DNA of 47,669 nucleotides from Alloalcanivorax balearicus MACL04 (GCF_025532145.1 NZ_ARXS01000034.1:1-47669); one strand, 5' to 3'. Counted from the first letter of the stretch, positions 1 to 7,897 are shown. Made by a program: numbers and translations. Notes: generated by a model from the sequence alone, not told the origin.

Positions 1-23
1 AAGACTTGCCGGGAAACCATACA

Positions 24-82
24 AGCTTGCCCGCAAGCGAATCTCTTGGAGATCGAATACACAATTCGCTTGCGGGCAAGCT
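24..82. repeat. REP-type palindrome 1
   Basis: Two perfectly complementary 19-base arms (24-42 and 64-82) enclose a 21-base loop. The right arm is followed by CCCACAGCGACTTC. The arm ends and the CCCACAG extension are shared with the palindromes at 1826, 26239 and 33097, so this is one member of a dispersed family. It lies immediately beyond the stop codon of the FecR-type gene, the usual intergenic position for REP/BIME elements, and could act as a transcription or mRNA-decay boundary. Confidence 0.85.
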
Positions 83-103
83 CCCACAGCGACTTCTAGC
101 CAT

Positions 104-1075
104 TCAGCGACGGCCGATCACGGTCAGCCAGCGGGTGTAGTTGGTCACTTGAATCGGCAGGTAGTCGGCCAGCAGCGCCAAGGACTGGTCCGTATCGTCG
201 AGCGGGAAGACACCGGACACACGCAACCCCGCCAGTTCCAGATCGTCGAATCGCAACAGCCCGGATCGATAACGCGCCAATTCCTCCAACACCGCCGTCA
301 ACGGTTGGTCGTCGGCCACCAGACGCCGGTCCAGCCAGGCGGTGGCCAGGCGCACATCGACGCCGCGCGGTGATTTGATGATCTTCCCGTCGGTGGCGGT
401 GCGCTGACCCGCATGAGCATCGACGCAGGCGTGGCGGGCCGGCGGGGGCGGTGTGGCGGCACACAGCTGCACGCTGGATTCGGTCACCACCACCGCCATG
501 TTCCGGTCACGCAAACTGACGGCGTAACGGGTTCCCAGGGCACGGGCCGACCCCAGGCCGGTGGCCACCACGAAGGGTCTGTCGGGGTCTGGCGCCACCG
601 TGGCGTAGACGTCGCCATCGCGCAAAATCACCCGACGCTCGTCGCCATCGTAATCCACATCAACGGCAGCGCCGCTGTTCAGTATCAGCGAACTGCCGTC
701 CGGCAAGGTCACCTGACGCTGTTCCCCAACGGCGGCGCGGTAATCGGAAGTCAGATTCAACGACGATAGCGGCCACCAGGCCAGGCCCAGCCCAAGCAGC
801 CCGGCCAGCGCCAGCAAACTGGTACGGCGGTTGCGGCGCACCGGCCCCAGCACTTTACCCAGCACCGGGCCGGCTTCCGGGCGATGCCGCCCGGACACCG
901 GTTCGAGACGATGCCACAGGGATTCGGCGCGCACATAGGCACGCTCATGACGGACGTCAGCCCGGCGCCAGCGGCGGCAGGCTTCCCGCTCTTCCTCGGT
1001 GACGGCCCCGGAGTGCAGAGTGGCGATCCACTCCGCCGCCTCACGCAAAAAGGGCCCTTCGTCTCCCACTGTCAT
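104..1075 (-). CDS. FecR-family transmembrane anti-sigma regulator
   Basis: Predicted inner-membrane regulator of 323 residues that would relay a TonB-receptor signal to the adjacent ECF sigma factor. The N-terminal ~60 residues match the cytoplasmic DUF4880/anti-sigma segment, with FLREAAEWIATLHSG near residue 9 and a conserved WRRADVRHERAY. One membrane helix lies around residues 83-105. A periplasmic FecR domain follows (VTLPDGSSLILNSGA), and the C-terminus resembles the secretin/TonB short N-terminal-like domain that contacts receptors. It starts three bases after the sigma-factor stop codon, so the two are surely co-transcribed. The cognate outer-membrane receptor is not in this window. 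It may lie to the left, although a REP palindrome directly follows this gene. The ligand is unknown; iron-siderophore signalling is inferred from the family and the Fur box. Confidence 0.93.
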   Translation of the reverse strand: MTVGDEGPFLREAAEWIATLHSGAVTEEEREACRRWRRADVRHERAYVRAESLWHRLEPVSGRHRPEAGPVLGKVLGPVRRNRRTSLLALAGLLGLGLAWWPLSSLNLTSDYRAAVGEQRQVTLPDGSSLILNSGAAVDVDYDGDERRVILRDGDVYATVAPDPDRPFVVATGLGSARALGTRYAVSLRDRNMAVVVTESSVQLCAATPPPPARHACVDAHAGQRTATDGKIIKSPRGVDVRLATAWLDRRLVADDQPLTAVLEELARYRSGLLRFDDLELAGLRVSGVFPLDDTDQSLALLADYLPIQVTNYTRWLTVIGRR

Positions 1076-1078
1076 GCT

Positions 1079-1600
1079 TCAATCGGTCTCGTTCAGAGCC
1101 AGGCAGTGCAATAACGCCTGCGCCACGTATTTCTTCACCATGCTCACCGATACGCCGAGCCGTTCGCCGATCTCGGCATGGGACAGTCCGTCCAGACGGC
1201 TCATTATAAAGGCCTGACGGGGCTTCTCCGGCAAGCTCTCCAACCAGCCCGCCACTTCCGTGAGCAGCTCCACCACCGTCACCAGTTCCTCGGACGATGG
1301 CGCCGAGGCGCAGTCCCCGTACAGCGCCATCCAGGTTTCCAGGTACGCCTGCTCCACCTTTTTGCGCCGGGCATCGTCGATGATCAGACGACCGGCGATG
1401 GTGGTGAGAAAGGCGCGCGGCTCACGCACGCCCTGCAAATCCGAGGAGCTGGTCAGCACTCTTACGAAGGTATCATGGGCCATATCCGCCGCGCGCTGCG
1501 AACAGCCCAGCTTCTTTCTCAACCAACCCAGCAGCCAGCCGTGGTGATCGCTGTACAGCACCGCCACCAGATCGCGTTTCAGGTAGCTCGTCGCCCCCAT
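1079..1600 (-). CDS. ECF sigma factor, FecI type
   Basis: A 173-residue extracytoplasmic-function sigma-70. Region 2 is in the N-terminal half (YSDHHGWLLGWLRKKLG, then DMAHDTFVRVL, the FecI-type core-binding and -10 recognition helix). Region 4 is near residues 115-165 (LPEKPRQAFIMSRLDGLSHAEIGERLGVSVSMVKKYV), a clear helix-turn-helix. Length is normal for the family. The ATG is preceded by a purine-rich ribosome binding site (GGGGAGGGG). A perfect 7-1-7 Fur palindrome lies about 60 bases upstream, so expression should rise on iron starvation. The FecR partner follows directly. This pair normally drives a TonB-dependent receptor gene, which is outside the window. Confidence 0.94.
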   Translation of the reverse strand: MGATSYLKRDLVAVLYSDHHGWLLGWLRKKLGCSQRAADMAHDTFVRVLTSSSDLQGVREPRAFLTTIAGRLIIDDARRKKVEQAYLETWMALYGDCASAPSSEELVTVVELLTEVAGWLESLPEKPRQAFIMSRLDGLSHAEIGERLGVSVSMVKKYVAQALLHCLALNETD

Positions 1601-1658
1601 CCGTTCGCCCCTCCCCTGCGGGATTCCGTCGTTGGTACGCTATAGCCAATTCAGGATA

Positions 1659-1673
1659 TGAGAATAATTCTCA
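1659..1673. promoter_or_regulatory. Fur box upstream of fecI-type gene
   Basis: The sequence TGAGAATAATTCTCA is a perfect 7-1-7 inverted repeat matching the Fur half-site pattern TGATAAT-N-ATTATCA with only T-to-G and A-to-C changes at symmetric positions. It sits 59 bases upstream of the sigma-factor start on the minus strand, where it would overlap the promoter. Iron-dependent repression is the expected outcome. Confidence 0.85.
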
Positions 1674-1825
1674 ATTACCATAAAGGTCAAGTCGAAGGTC
1701 CTTGGTTGTTTGGCGAACGTCTGGGTCAAAGACAGGACACTGCCCCAAAGCAAGGCGACGGCAACGCCCCGGCTAGAGGCTTGGTTTTTCTTTTCAGGGC
1801 AGCGCAGCAAGCCGCTTGCACGCCG

Positions 1826-1897
1826 ATTCGCTGCCAAGGCAGCTTCCCACAGGCGGGAGCTACGGAGCCGCCGTGGGAAGCTGGCTTGCCAGCGAAT
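1826..1897. repeat. REP-type palindrome 2 (imperfect)
   Basis: Two 25-base arms (ATTCGCTGCCAAGGCAGCTT... and its near complement at 1873-1897) flank a 22-base loop. The arms carry ATTCGC at the outer ends and CCCAC/GTGGG at the inner ends, like the other copies in the window, but have mismatches in the stem. It fills the space between the fecI promoter and the 3' end of the enoyl-CoA hydratase gene. The rest of 1680-1985 holds no convincing gene. Confidence 0.75.
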
Positions 1898-1933
1898 GCA
1901 GCGAGCAAACACCGAAGCCACCCGAATTTTGTG

Positions 1934-1967
1934 GAAAAATAGGGGCCCCTCACATTGAGAAAGGGGC
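1934..1967 (-). terminator. Possible terminator of the catabolic operon
   Basis: On the minus strand GCCCCT and AGGGGC form a 6-bp stem with an 11-base loop, followed within a few bases by ATTTTT. It lies ~24 bases beyond the enoyl-CoA hydratase stop codon. The stem is short and the T-run is offset, so the call is tentative. Confidence 0.4.
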
Positions 1968-1990
1968 GCGATGCTTTCACGTCCAGCCGC

Positions 1991-2773
1991 TCAACATCCT
2001 CTAAAGTGAGGCCGGCGTTTTTCCAGAAAGGCGCTGGCGCCTTCGACGAAGTCCTCGGAGGCGAACGTCTCCGCCGCGGTTTCCCGCTCCACCCGCAGGC
2101 GCTCCACCAGATCCGCCGGCAGCGCGGTGAACAGCCGTTTGATCGTGGCCTGAGCCAACGGCGGCCCGGCGGCGAGACGGCGGGCGTGTTTCAGTGCGGC
2201 TTCCAGAGCCGCGCCCTGCTCCGCGCGCACGTCAGCGAGACCGATATGAATCGCTTCGTCCAGTGACACTTCCTCACCGGTGAGCAGAATCCTCCGCGCC
2301 CGGCCAGCGCCAACGCGAAATGGCAGTGCCCACCAAAGGGCGCCATCCGGCGCCGCGCCGACACGAATCTGAGCGGCGCAGAAACGGGCCCCCTCCGCGG
2401 CCACCATCAGATCACAGCAGGCGGCCAGCCCCAGACCGGCACCGAAAGCGGGACCTTCCACCGCCGCTATATACAGCTTTTCCGACGTCAATATGCGTTG
2501 CAGCAAAGGGCCCCCTGCTTCCAGACGCTGGCGGATTTTTTCCACGTCGCGGATGCGGCGCAGCGCATCCAGGTTACCGCCGGCGGAGAACACTCCCCCC
2601 GCTCCGGTCAACACCATGACGCGCAAGCCGTCGTCGTTTTCAAACCGTTCCATGGCCTCCAACAGTCCCTCACGCACTCCAGGCGCGCCCATGGAGTTTC
2701 GCATGGCGTAGGCGTTGATGGTGACTACCGCCACCGCCTCCCGGGTTTCCATCAATACCGCTTGTTCCGTCAT
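1991..2773 (-). CDS. Enoyl-CoA hydratase/isomerase family (crotonase)
   Basis: A crotonase-fold protein of 260 residues that would hydrate or isomerise an enoyl-CoA after the neighbouring dehydrogenases. Visible motifs are the first oxyanion-hole loop (GGVFSAGGNLDAL), the second (VEGPAFGAGLGLAACCDLMVAAE), and the segment RVGAAPDGALWWALPFRVG, where the usual P-D-G-G has become P-D-G-A. The ATG at 2773 was chosen over an upstream start at 2827 because GGAGG lies nine bases before it and the upstream start would overlap the preceding gene by 50 bases. Four bases separate it from the dehydrogenase stop, so it is the last gene of a three-gene beta-oxidation run. The exact substrate is unknown. Confidence 0.9.
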   Translation of the reverse strand: MTEQAVLMETREAVAVVTINAYAMRNSMGAPGVREGLLEAMERFENDDGLRVMVLTGAGGVFSAGGNLDALRRIRDVEKIRQRLEAGGPLLQRILTSEKLYIAAVEGPAFGAGLGLAACCDLMVAAEGARFCAAQIRVGAAPDGALWWALPFRVGAGRARRILLTGEEVSLDEAIHIGLADVRAEQGAALEAALKHARRLAAGPPLAQATIKRLFTALPADLVERLRVERETAAETFASEDFVEGASAFLEKRRPHFRGC

Positions 2774-2777
2774 CGTC

Positions 2778-3887
2778 TCAGGCCTCCATACGTTCGAGAT
2801 AAAGTCGTCCGTTATGCGTGGCGTCACCGAGCAACCGGCTTAGTGCGTTCACGCGCAACAGATAACGGCCGATGCCGAGTTCCAGGGTCATGCCGATGCC
2901 ACCGTGCATCTGAATCGCCTCCCGGCATACGCGGTCACCCACCGGTACCGCCAGCGCCATTGCCGCGAAGGCGTCGGCGTGGGCCGGTTCGTGGGTCAGA
3001 CTTTGCGCCGCACCGGACACCAGGGAGCGCAGCATTTCCAGATCTGCATGCAGATCGCTGGCGCGATGTTGCAAAGCCTGGAAGCGAGCCAGCTTGGTTC
3101 CGAACTGTTCGCGCAATCGCAGATAGTCCAGAGTGCGCTCCAGGGCTCCTTCGCACGCGCCCAGGGTTTCCGCCGCCGCAGCCAGGGCACCATGGGCCAG
3201 CGCCGCATCCAGTGCCGCCCGTGCCTCCGCCCCGCGGGCCAGCACCGCCTCTTCCGGTAGCAAAACATCATTGAAGGTGAGCGTCGCCAGACTGCTGCCA
3301 TCAAAGGCCGCGTAGGAAGCCACCGCCATTCCCTCTGTCTCCGGCGCCAGCAGCACCAGCGCGAGTTCACCATTCAATCGGCAGGACACGATGAACGCGT
3401 CGACACCTGTGGCATCCATCACCGCTCTTTTACGGCCGCTCAATACATAGCCCTGCTGGCATCGCTGACCCTCGATTGCCGTGTGATGGTGGTCATACCC
3501 GGCCCCATCTTCCAATGTGGCCAGTGTCAGAGCGGCGTCGCCGGTGGCTAACCGTCGCAACCATTGATCCCGCAAGGCACTCAGCGGCGAGCACGTCAAC
3601 GCGGTGCCGGCCAGGATCAACGAGGAGAGAAAAGGCGAGCGCAGCTGGTCCCGACCAAAACGGCGGCACAACACCGTCAGCTCCACCGGCCCCATACCAC
3701 CACCGCCGTGCTCCTCGGGCAACGCGATCCCCAACAGACCCAACTCGGCCAGTTCATGCCACAAGGGCAGGCGGGCCACGTCGGCGGACAGCAGCGCCTG
3801 ATCCCGGCGCGGGTCCCATTGTTTTTCCAGCAACCGCGCCACCGTGTCTTCGATGAGTTGCTGCTCTTCGGTCAACATAAACTCCAT
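2778..3887 (-). CDS. Acyl-CoA dehydrogenase (short-partner type)
   Basis: A flavin-dependent acyl-CoA dehydrogenase of 369 residues. The N-terminus (MEFMLTEEQQLIEDTVARLLEKQWD), the GIALPEEHGGGGMG segment and the C-terminal QMHGGIGMTLELGIGRYLLR are characteristic. The last places a Glu in the region of the catalytic base or adenine-binding loop. The ATG at 3887 has GAGG six bases upstream; a GTG at 3899 is the alternative. It lies eight bases after a second, longer dehydrogenase of a different subgroup. Such adjacent pairs are known to form heteromeric enzymes in other systems (pimeloyl-CoA dehydrogenase PimC/PimD, mycobacterial FadE28/FadE29). That this pair does so is inference. It acts in the cytoplasm, passing electrons to ETF. 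Confidence 0.92.
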   Translation of the reverse strand: MEFMLTEEQQLIEDTVARLLEKQWDPRRDQALLSADVARLPLWHELAELGLLGIALPEEHGGGGMGPVELTVLCRRFGRDQLRSPFLSSLILAGTALTCSPLSALRDQWLRRLATGDAALTLATLEDGAGYDHHHTAIEGQRCQQGYVLSGRKRAVMDATGVDAFIVSCRLNGELALVLLAPETEGMAVASYAAFDGSSLATLTFNDVLLPEEAVLARGAEARAALDAALAHGALAAAAETLGACEGALERTLDYLRLREQFGTKLARFQALQHRASDLHADLEMLRSLVSGAAQSLTHEPAHADAFAAMALAVPVGDRVCREAIQMHGGIGMTLELGIGRYLLRVNALSRLLGDATHNGRLYLERMEA

Positions 3888-3895
3888 GGGATACC

Positions 3896-5095
3896 TCACA
3901 GATCGAGCACGTGCTTGGCGATGATATTGCGCTGCACTTCATTGGAGCCGGCGGCGATGGCCGGCCCTCGCAGGTAGTAGCGGGACTCCGCCACATAGCG
4001 GGCATCACCGCCATCGTTCAACAGGTCCCGGGGCAAGCCGTCATAGGCGGCATCGGCGGCGAGCGCATCAACACCGGCGATGTCCATGATCGCTTCATCC
4101 ACCGCCTGGTTAATGGCCACCCCTTTGAGGTTGAGTGATGAGGCGAAGACACCGATACGGCCGTCGCGAATCAGCATTTCCAAACCGCGGCGGGTGGCGA
4201 ATTCCAGAGCCTTCACCTGTACCGCCACCTCGGCGATGCGCGCTTTGAGATCAGCCCTTTGATGAAGCGCTCCGGATGCGTCCTGGTTGGCTTTGGCCAG
4301 CGCCAGCAGACGCCCCAGCTTGCGCCGTGCCTCGGCGTGGCGGGAGGTGGCGAGCCGCTCGTGTTCCAGCAGGGCTTTGGCGGTGGTCCAGCCGGTGTTC
4401 TCCTCACCAATACGTTGACTCACGGGTACTTTTACATCTTCCAGCAACACCTGATTGAGTATGTGCGCACCATAGAAGTGGTGGATCGGCTCGACACTGA
4501 CCCCTTCATCGCACATATCCAGCAGCAGGAAGGAAATACCTTTCTGCTTCTTGGCTTCGGGATCGGTGCGAACCAAACAGAACATCCAGTCGGCGTAGTG
4601 GGCATAGCTGGTCCAGATCTTGCCACCGTTGACGCGGTAGTAATCCCCTTCACGAACCGCCCGGGTCCGCAGCGCCGCCAGATCCGACCCGGCGGAAGGT
4701 TCCGAATAACCCTGACACCACCATTGATCCATATTCAGGGCGCCGGGCAGAAAGCGCTCCTTCTGCTCCTCGGTACCGTATTCCAGCAAGATAGGCCCCA
4801 GCATGCGGGTATTGAAAGGCGGTATGGATGGCGCTCCCGCCAGTGCCATCTCTTCCTCAAAGACAAATCGCTTTTGCAGACTCCAGTCCGTGCCCCCCCA
4901 GTGCTTCGGCCAATGCACCGCACCCCAGCCCTGAGCAACCAGCTTGCGTTGCCAGGCGATCGTCTCATCACGGCTGACGTCCCTGCCTTGCGCCACTTTC
5001 AGGCGAATGGACTCCGGCACTTCACTGGCCACGAACTCGCGAATCTCCTGTCGGAATCGGATTTCCTCCGATCGGCTCAGATCCGTCATCTTCAA
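3896..5095 (-). CDS. Acyl-CoA dehydrogenase (long-partner type)
   Basis: A 399-residue acyl-CoA dehydrogenase. The N-terminal domain has FRQEIREFVASEVPESIR and GWGAVHWPKHWGGTDWS. The middle beta-domain carries WWCQGYSEPSAGSDLAALRTRA and GGKIWTSYAHYADW, the flavin/substrate contact loops. The C-terminus ends GPAIAAGSNEVQRNIIAKHVLDL, typical of PimC- or FadE29-like large subunits. An ATG two codons downstream (5089) is an equally good start. It is the first gene of the ACAD-ACAD-ECH run and is separated from the porin gene by ~280 bases containing a hairpin repeat, so it may have its own promoter. Substrate class (branched, cyclic or dicarboxyl-CoA) is not determinable here. Confidence 0.92.
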   Translation of the reverse strand: MKMTDLSRSEEIRFRQEIREFVASEVPESIRLKVAQGRDVSRDETIAWQRKLVAQGWGAVHWPKHWGGTDWSLQKRFVFEEEMALAGAPSIPPFNTRMLGPILLEYGTEEQKERFLPGALNMDQWWCQGYSEPSAGSDLAALRTRAVREGDYYRVNGGKIWTSYAHYADWMFCLVRTDPEAKKQKGISFLLLDMCDEGVSVEPIHHFYGAHILNQVLLEDVKVPVSQRIGEENTGWTTAKALLEHERLATSRHAEARRKLGRLLALAKANQDASGALHQRADLKARIAEVAVQVKALEFATRRGLEMLIRDGRIGVFASSLNLKGVAINQAVDEAIMDIAGVDALAADAAYDGLPRDLLNDGGDARYVAESRYYLRGPAIAAGSNEVQRNIIAKHVLDL

Positions 5096-5157
5096 GCACT
5101 CCTGTTGATGGTTTACTGGTTTTGGGGCGACTGAGCCGACCCCGTCTGCTCTGGAGG

Positions 5158-5245
5158 GTTAAAAATTGCCGGGAGCAATTTTTAACGTTGCTCCGCGACG
5201 GCCCGAAGGGGGACCGCCACGGACGGTGGTCATAAAAAAGCGCCG
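5158..5245 (+). repeat. Dispersed ~80-bp repeat, copy A (hairpin plus GGACGGTGG tail)
   Basis: It begins with a perfect 12-bp hairpin (5158-5169 / 5175-5186, loop CGGGA), continues through CGGCCCGAAGGG, and ends CGGACGGTGG then AAAAAA. A second copy in the opposite orientation occurs at 6526-6613, upstream of the porin gene, sharing the CGGGA loop, the CGGCCCG block and GGACGGTGG. The hairpin itself could terminate transcription from the porin side. The remainder of 5096-5379 shows no gene. Confidence 0.8.
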
Positions 5246-5379
5246 GCCAAAGGCCCATCGACACTACATTCGACCCCCCTCCGGCGATGGGGAGAGCGTC
5301 CGCCCCGGAGAGTCTCGACACCGCCCGGACAACGTGGAGGATGTCCGGAGAACACACCGCATCCAGTGGACAACGGCAT

Positions 5380-6516
5380 TCAGAACTTCAACTGGGCGCC
5401 GATGGACAAAGCCCACGGATCTCGCCCGGCCAACGTGCCCACTTTGTCGCCGTGGGCATAATCCACGCCTCGGTAGGCGGCGTTGTCACCGTTTTTAGTC
5501 ACCGTGTACATGGCATGCAGCAGTACCGAATCACTGAGGGAATGGAATACACCAACGCTGTATTGATCCGCTTCATCGTCTCCGACCTCCGACTCTTCAG
5601 CATGATTCCATTGCGCAGCCAGATTCCAACGTGGCACTACCGTATATTGGGCTTGCAATCCATAGGCTTCACGATCAAGAGAAGCGAAATCATCCGGACT
5701 GATATCCTCGTAGATAGCACCAAGAGTCAAAGCCGAGAATTTATATTTGGCGAACACACGCCAAGCATCAAGGCTCCCCGTGGTCGCAAAATCGGAGTAA
5801 TGAATATAGGCACTGCTCAACTGCAGTCCGCCCCCCTTCCAGTCCAACCAAATGCTTGAACTGTCGCGATCATTATCATCCGCGCCATTAACAGAGCCGG
5901 CCTGATCAGCCGCATACTGCAAAGCCACGTTGACACCAGCCAGGCGGAACTTCCAGTTCAGGCTGTTAGCGCCGAACAAATCCAGTCGGCCGCCGGCGCC
6001 CGCCGAGGGTGCGCCGAGAATAGCGTGGGAGTCAGCCACCGTGGTGTTGAAATAACCGAGATACGACACTCCCAGGTTCTTGAATGGCGTGTTGATGCGT
6101 CCCACCAGGAAAGTACCTACTGGTGTACCCAATCCCAGAAAGCTGTCACGGGTGGTCCAGACGTCATTACCGTCGGTGTCATCCATGTCAACCTGCTGCT
6201 CGTACTGCCAGAGGAACGTATAATCCTCGTTGTAAGGCACCTCACCGCGAAAGCCAATCATCGTGGTGTTGCTGGAGACACCGATTCCGCCTTCGGAAAG
6301 CAGCGGCGAGGTGTCCGCTTGCGCATCACTGACATCGGAGTCCACGTAGTCCACCGACATGCGCAGCGCCCCATACAACTCCATTTTCTTTTTAATCGCC
6401 TGTTCCGGATGAATAACGTCTTCCAGAACTTGAATATCCGCAGCCTGTGCTGACAGTGGCAGCAAAGCCATCAGCAGACCGGAGCCTGCCGCAGTGAAAA
6501 GAGGACGGATTGTCAT
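5380..6516 (-). CDS. Outer-membrane porin (Gram-negative porin, 16-strand type)
   Basis: A 378-residue precursor with a clear Sec signal peptide (MTIRPLFTAAGSGLLMALLP, cleavage after SAQA). The mature part reads as alternating amphipathic beta-strands: MELYGALRMSVDY, NTTMIGFRGEVPY, FLWQYEQQVDM, then TTRDSFLGLGTPVGTFLVGR, the conserved pre-L3 region of Porin_4-type proteins. It ends in the aromatic signature LSIGAQLKF for BAM insertion. The ATG at 6516 is preceded by GAGGAG. An in-frame upstream start at 6627 was rejected because it would translate repeat sequence in front of the signal peptide. Its place between the MBL/DUF1254 genes and the beta-oxidation genes suggests it admits the cluster's substrate, by inference. 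Confidence 0.9.
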   Translation of the reverse strand: MTIRPLFTAAGSGLLMALLPLSAQAADIQVLEDVIHPEQAIKKKMELYGALRMSVDYVDSDVSDAQADTSPLLSEGGIGVSSNTTMIGFRGEVPYNEDYTFLWQYEQQVDMDDTDGNDVWTTRDSFLGLGTPVGTFLVGRINTPFKNLGVSYLGYFNTTVADSHAILGAPSAGAGGRLDLFGANSLNWKFRLAGVNVALQYAADQAGSVNGADDNDRDSSSIWLDWKGGGLQLSSAYIHYSDFATTGSLDAWRVFAKYKFSALTLGAIYEDISPDDFASLDREAYGLQAQYTVVPRWNLAAQWNHAEESEVGDDEADQYSVGVFHSLSDSVLLHAMYTVTKNGDNAAYRGVDYAHGDKVGTLAGRDPWALSIGAQLKF

Positions 6517-6525
6517 TAGTTTCTC

Positions 6526-6613
6526 CTCGAATCGTTTTTTGTGGTCCACCGTCCATGGCGACCACCCTGCGGGCCGCCGCTGGCGCGGCGTCAAAAATCG
6601 CTCCCGGCGATTT
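6526..6613 (-). repeat. Dispersed ~80-bp repeat, copy B (inverted relative to copy A)
   Basis: Read on the minus strand it starts with a hairpin of 7-bp arms around loop CGGGA (6595-6613). It continues through GACGCCGCG, GCGGCCCGCAGGG and GGTCGCCATGGACGGTGG, and ends in ACAAAAAA next to the porin ribosome binding site. Copies A and B are roughly four-fifths identical by eye over ~80 bases and face each other across the porin gene. The porin's in-frame upstream extension is made of this repeat. Confidence 0.8.
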
Positions 6614-6649
6614 GTTTGTTGTTTCATTAGTACGGGTCAAAACCCGGGG

Positions 6650-7897
6650 TTATCTCTCGTTTAGTCGCGTCGCCACCGAACGATAGATTTGCGCGGAGAC
6701 AAAAGACGGAGAGGCCTCCGCCAGCTGTTCCAGAATTTCCGCCTTCAGTGCGCGGGCACGAGCTCCGATTTCGTCCTGGCTACGCTCCGGAGACAGAAGA
6801 TCCAGTACATGCAAAGCCAGTTGCGGCTGGCCTTCCTCCCGCTTGCGCCGTGCCACCGTCAGCACCTGTTCGGGGTCACTGATTGCCTCGCGTAGCGCGG
6901 CCGCCACCGCATCAGGCTCCCCCGGATGCAGTTGGGTGGCATTGCGGTCCCACCAGCCGTTCTCCGAGCGCCAGATATCGCGCACGATGTACTCCGGCAT
7001 GCCGTAGCTGGGCTTCATCAACGGATGGCCAAAGATCTCATCCGGGTAGGCGATGTCGTGCAGGATCTCCGCTTCGGTCATACCGCGATTCATCCGCTTC
7101 ACGGTTTCCTCTCGCAGATAGCGCAAAGCTTTGATGGTGAGGGTCATGGCTTCACGAACGGCTTCCCGGCCTTCAATCGGCCTGCCGAATTCGGGAATCA
7201 GCATTTCCGGCTCCAGCGCCAGCAGCCTTTCCATGGTTTCCGCCCAGCGCACCGGATCACGCAGCGTGCGCAAGGGTGTGCCGATATTGGGAATGGATTT
7301 GATGAAGGCCGGTCCGGCATAAAGGATCTTCTCCTCCGGCAACCACACCGCCATGGCGTCATCGGTTTCCGAAGGCGCTTCCAGGATCTCCACCTGGCGG
7401 TCCCCACCCTCGATGACATAGCGTTCGCGGAAGGTGACATCCGGATAGGTGAACCATTTTTCCGGCGCGGTTTCCGGAAACTGGGAGTTGAACTGCAGCC
7501 CATTGAGATGCGCCTGCAAGCCCCAGGTCTCCTGGTAGCGGTCATAGCGACGCAGCAGGTTGGCCTGAGCCACCATTTTCGGCCGCGGGTGACCGCGCTC
7601 GGCGGCGTCCGCCAGCCAGCTGTGAGCACCGTGGTTGTAACCTAAATGGCCGTGGCTATAGACAATGGCCAGCACGGGCTTATCAGTCAGTTGGCGAATG
7701 TGTTCGATCATCGCCCGGGTGATCTTGCCGCCGGGGCCGGAGTCCGTGAGCACCACGCCATTAGCGGTTTCCACCACCACACTGTTGCCCTGCCCTCCGA
7801 GCAAATGGACACCGGGAGCGATCGTCTTGAGATCCTTGTTGGCGAGCAGAAATTCACCAAGGATCGGCGATTCCTGCTTGTTGCTGTTGCCCGTCAT
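6650..7897 (-). CDS. MBL-fold alkylsulfatase-like protein with degenerate metal site
   Basis: 415 residues, paralogous to the protein at 16024. It has an N-terminal metallo-beta-lactamase fold and a C-terminal alkyl-sulfatase dimerisation-like domain (MTEAEILHDIAYPDEIFGHP, then YIVRDIWRSENGWWDRNATQLHPGEPD). SdsA1-type sulfatases use HxHxDH. Here the motif reads H82-G-H84-L-G86-Y87. Aligned by eye with the neighbour, Asp97, His98, His190, Asp205 and His246 are replaced by Gly86, Tyr87, Ala181, Pro196 and Phe237. Only the first two His are kept, so canonical dinuclear hydrolysis is unlikely. There is no signal peptide and no C-terminal SCP2 domain, so it is shorter than SdsA1. GGAGAT precedes the ATG. 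It could be a pseudoenzyme, a binding subunit or a lyase-like enzyme. Confidence 0.85.
   Translation of the reverse strand: MTGNSNKQESPILGEFLLANKDLKTIAPGVHLLGGQGNSVVVETANGVVLTDSGPGGKITRAMIEHIRQLTDKPVLAIVYSHGHLGYNHGAHSWLADAAERGHPRPKMVAQANLLRRYDRYQETWGLQAHLNGLQFNSQFPETAPEKWFTYPDVTFRERYVIEGGDRQVEILEAPSETDDAMAVWLPEEKILYAGPAFIKSIPNIGTPLRTLRDPVRWAETMERLLALEPEMLIPEFGRPIEGREAVREAMTLTIKALRYLREETVKRMNRGMTEAEILHDIAYPDEIFGHPLMKPSYGMPEYIVRDIWRSENGWWDRNATQLHPGEPDAVAAALREAISDPEQVLTVARRKREEGQPQLALHVLDLLSPERSQDEIGARARALKAEILEQLAEASPSFVSAQIYRSVATRLNER

Noticed and set aside
1640-1985. Several small ORFs between the fecI and enoyl-CoA hydratase genes
   Set aside because: They run through the REP palindrome and the Fur box, lack ribosome binding sites and show no recognisable protein features.
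6517-6627. 37-residue N-terminal extension of the porin
   Set aside because: It would be translated from the dispersed repeat and would bury the signal peptide. GAGGAG supports the start at 6516.
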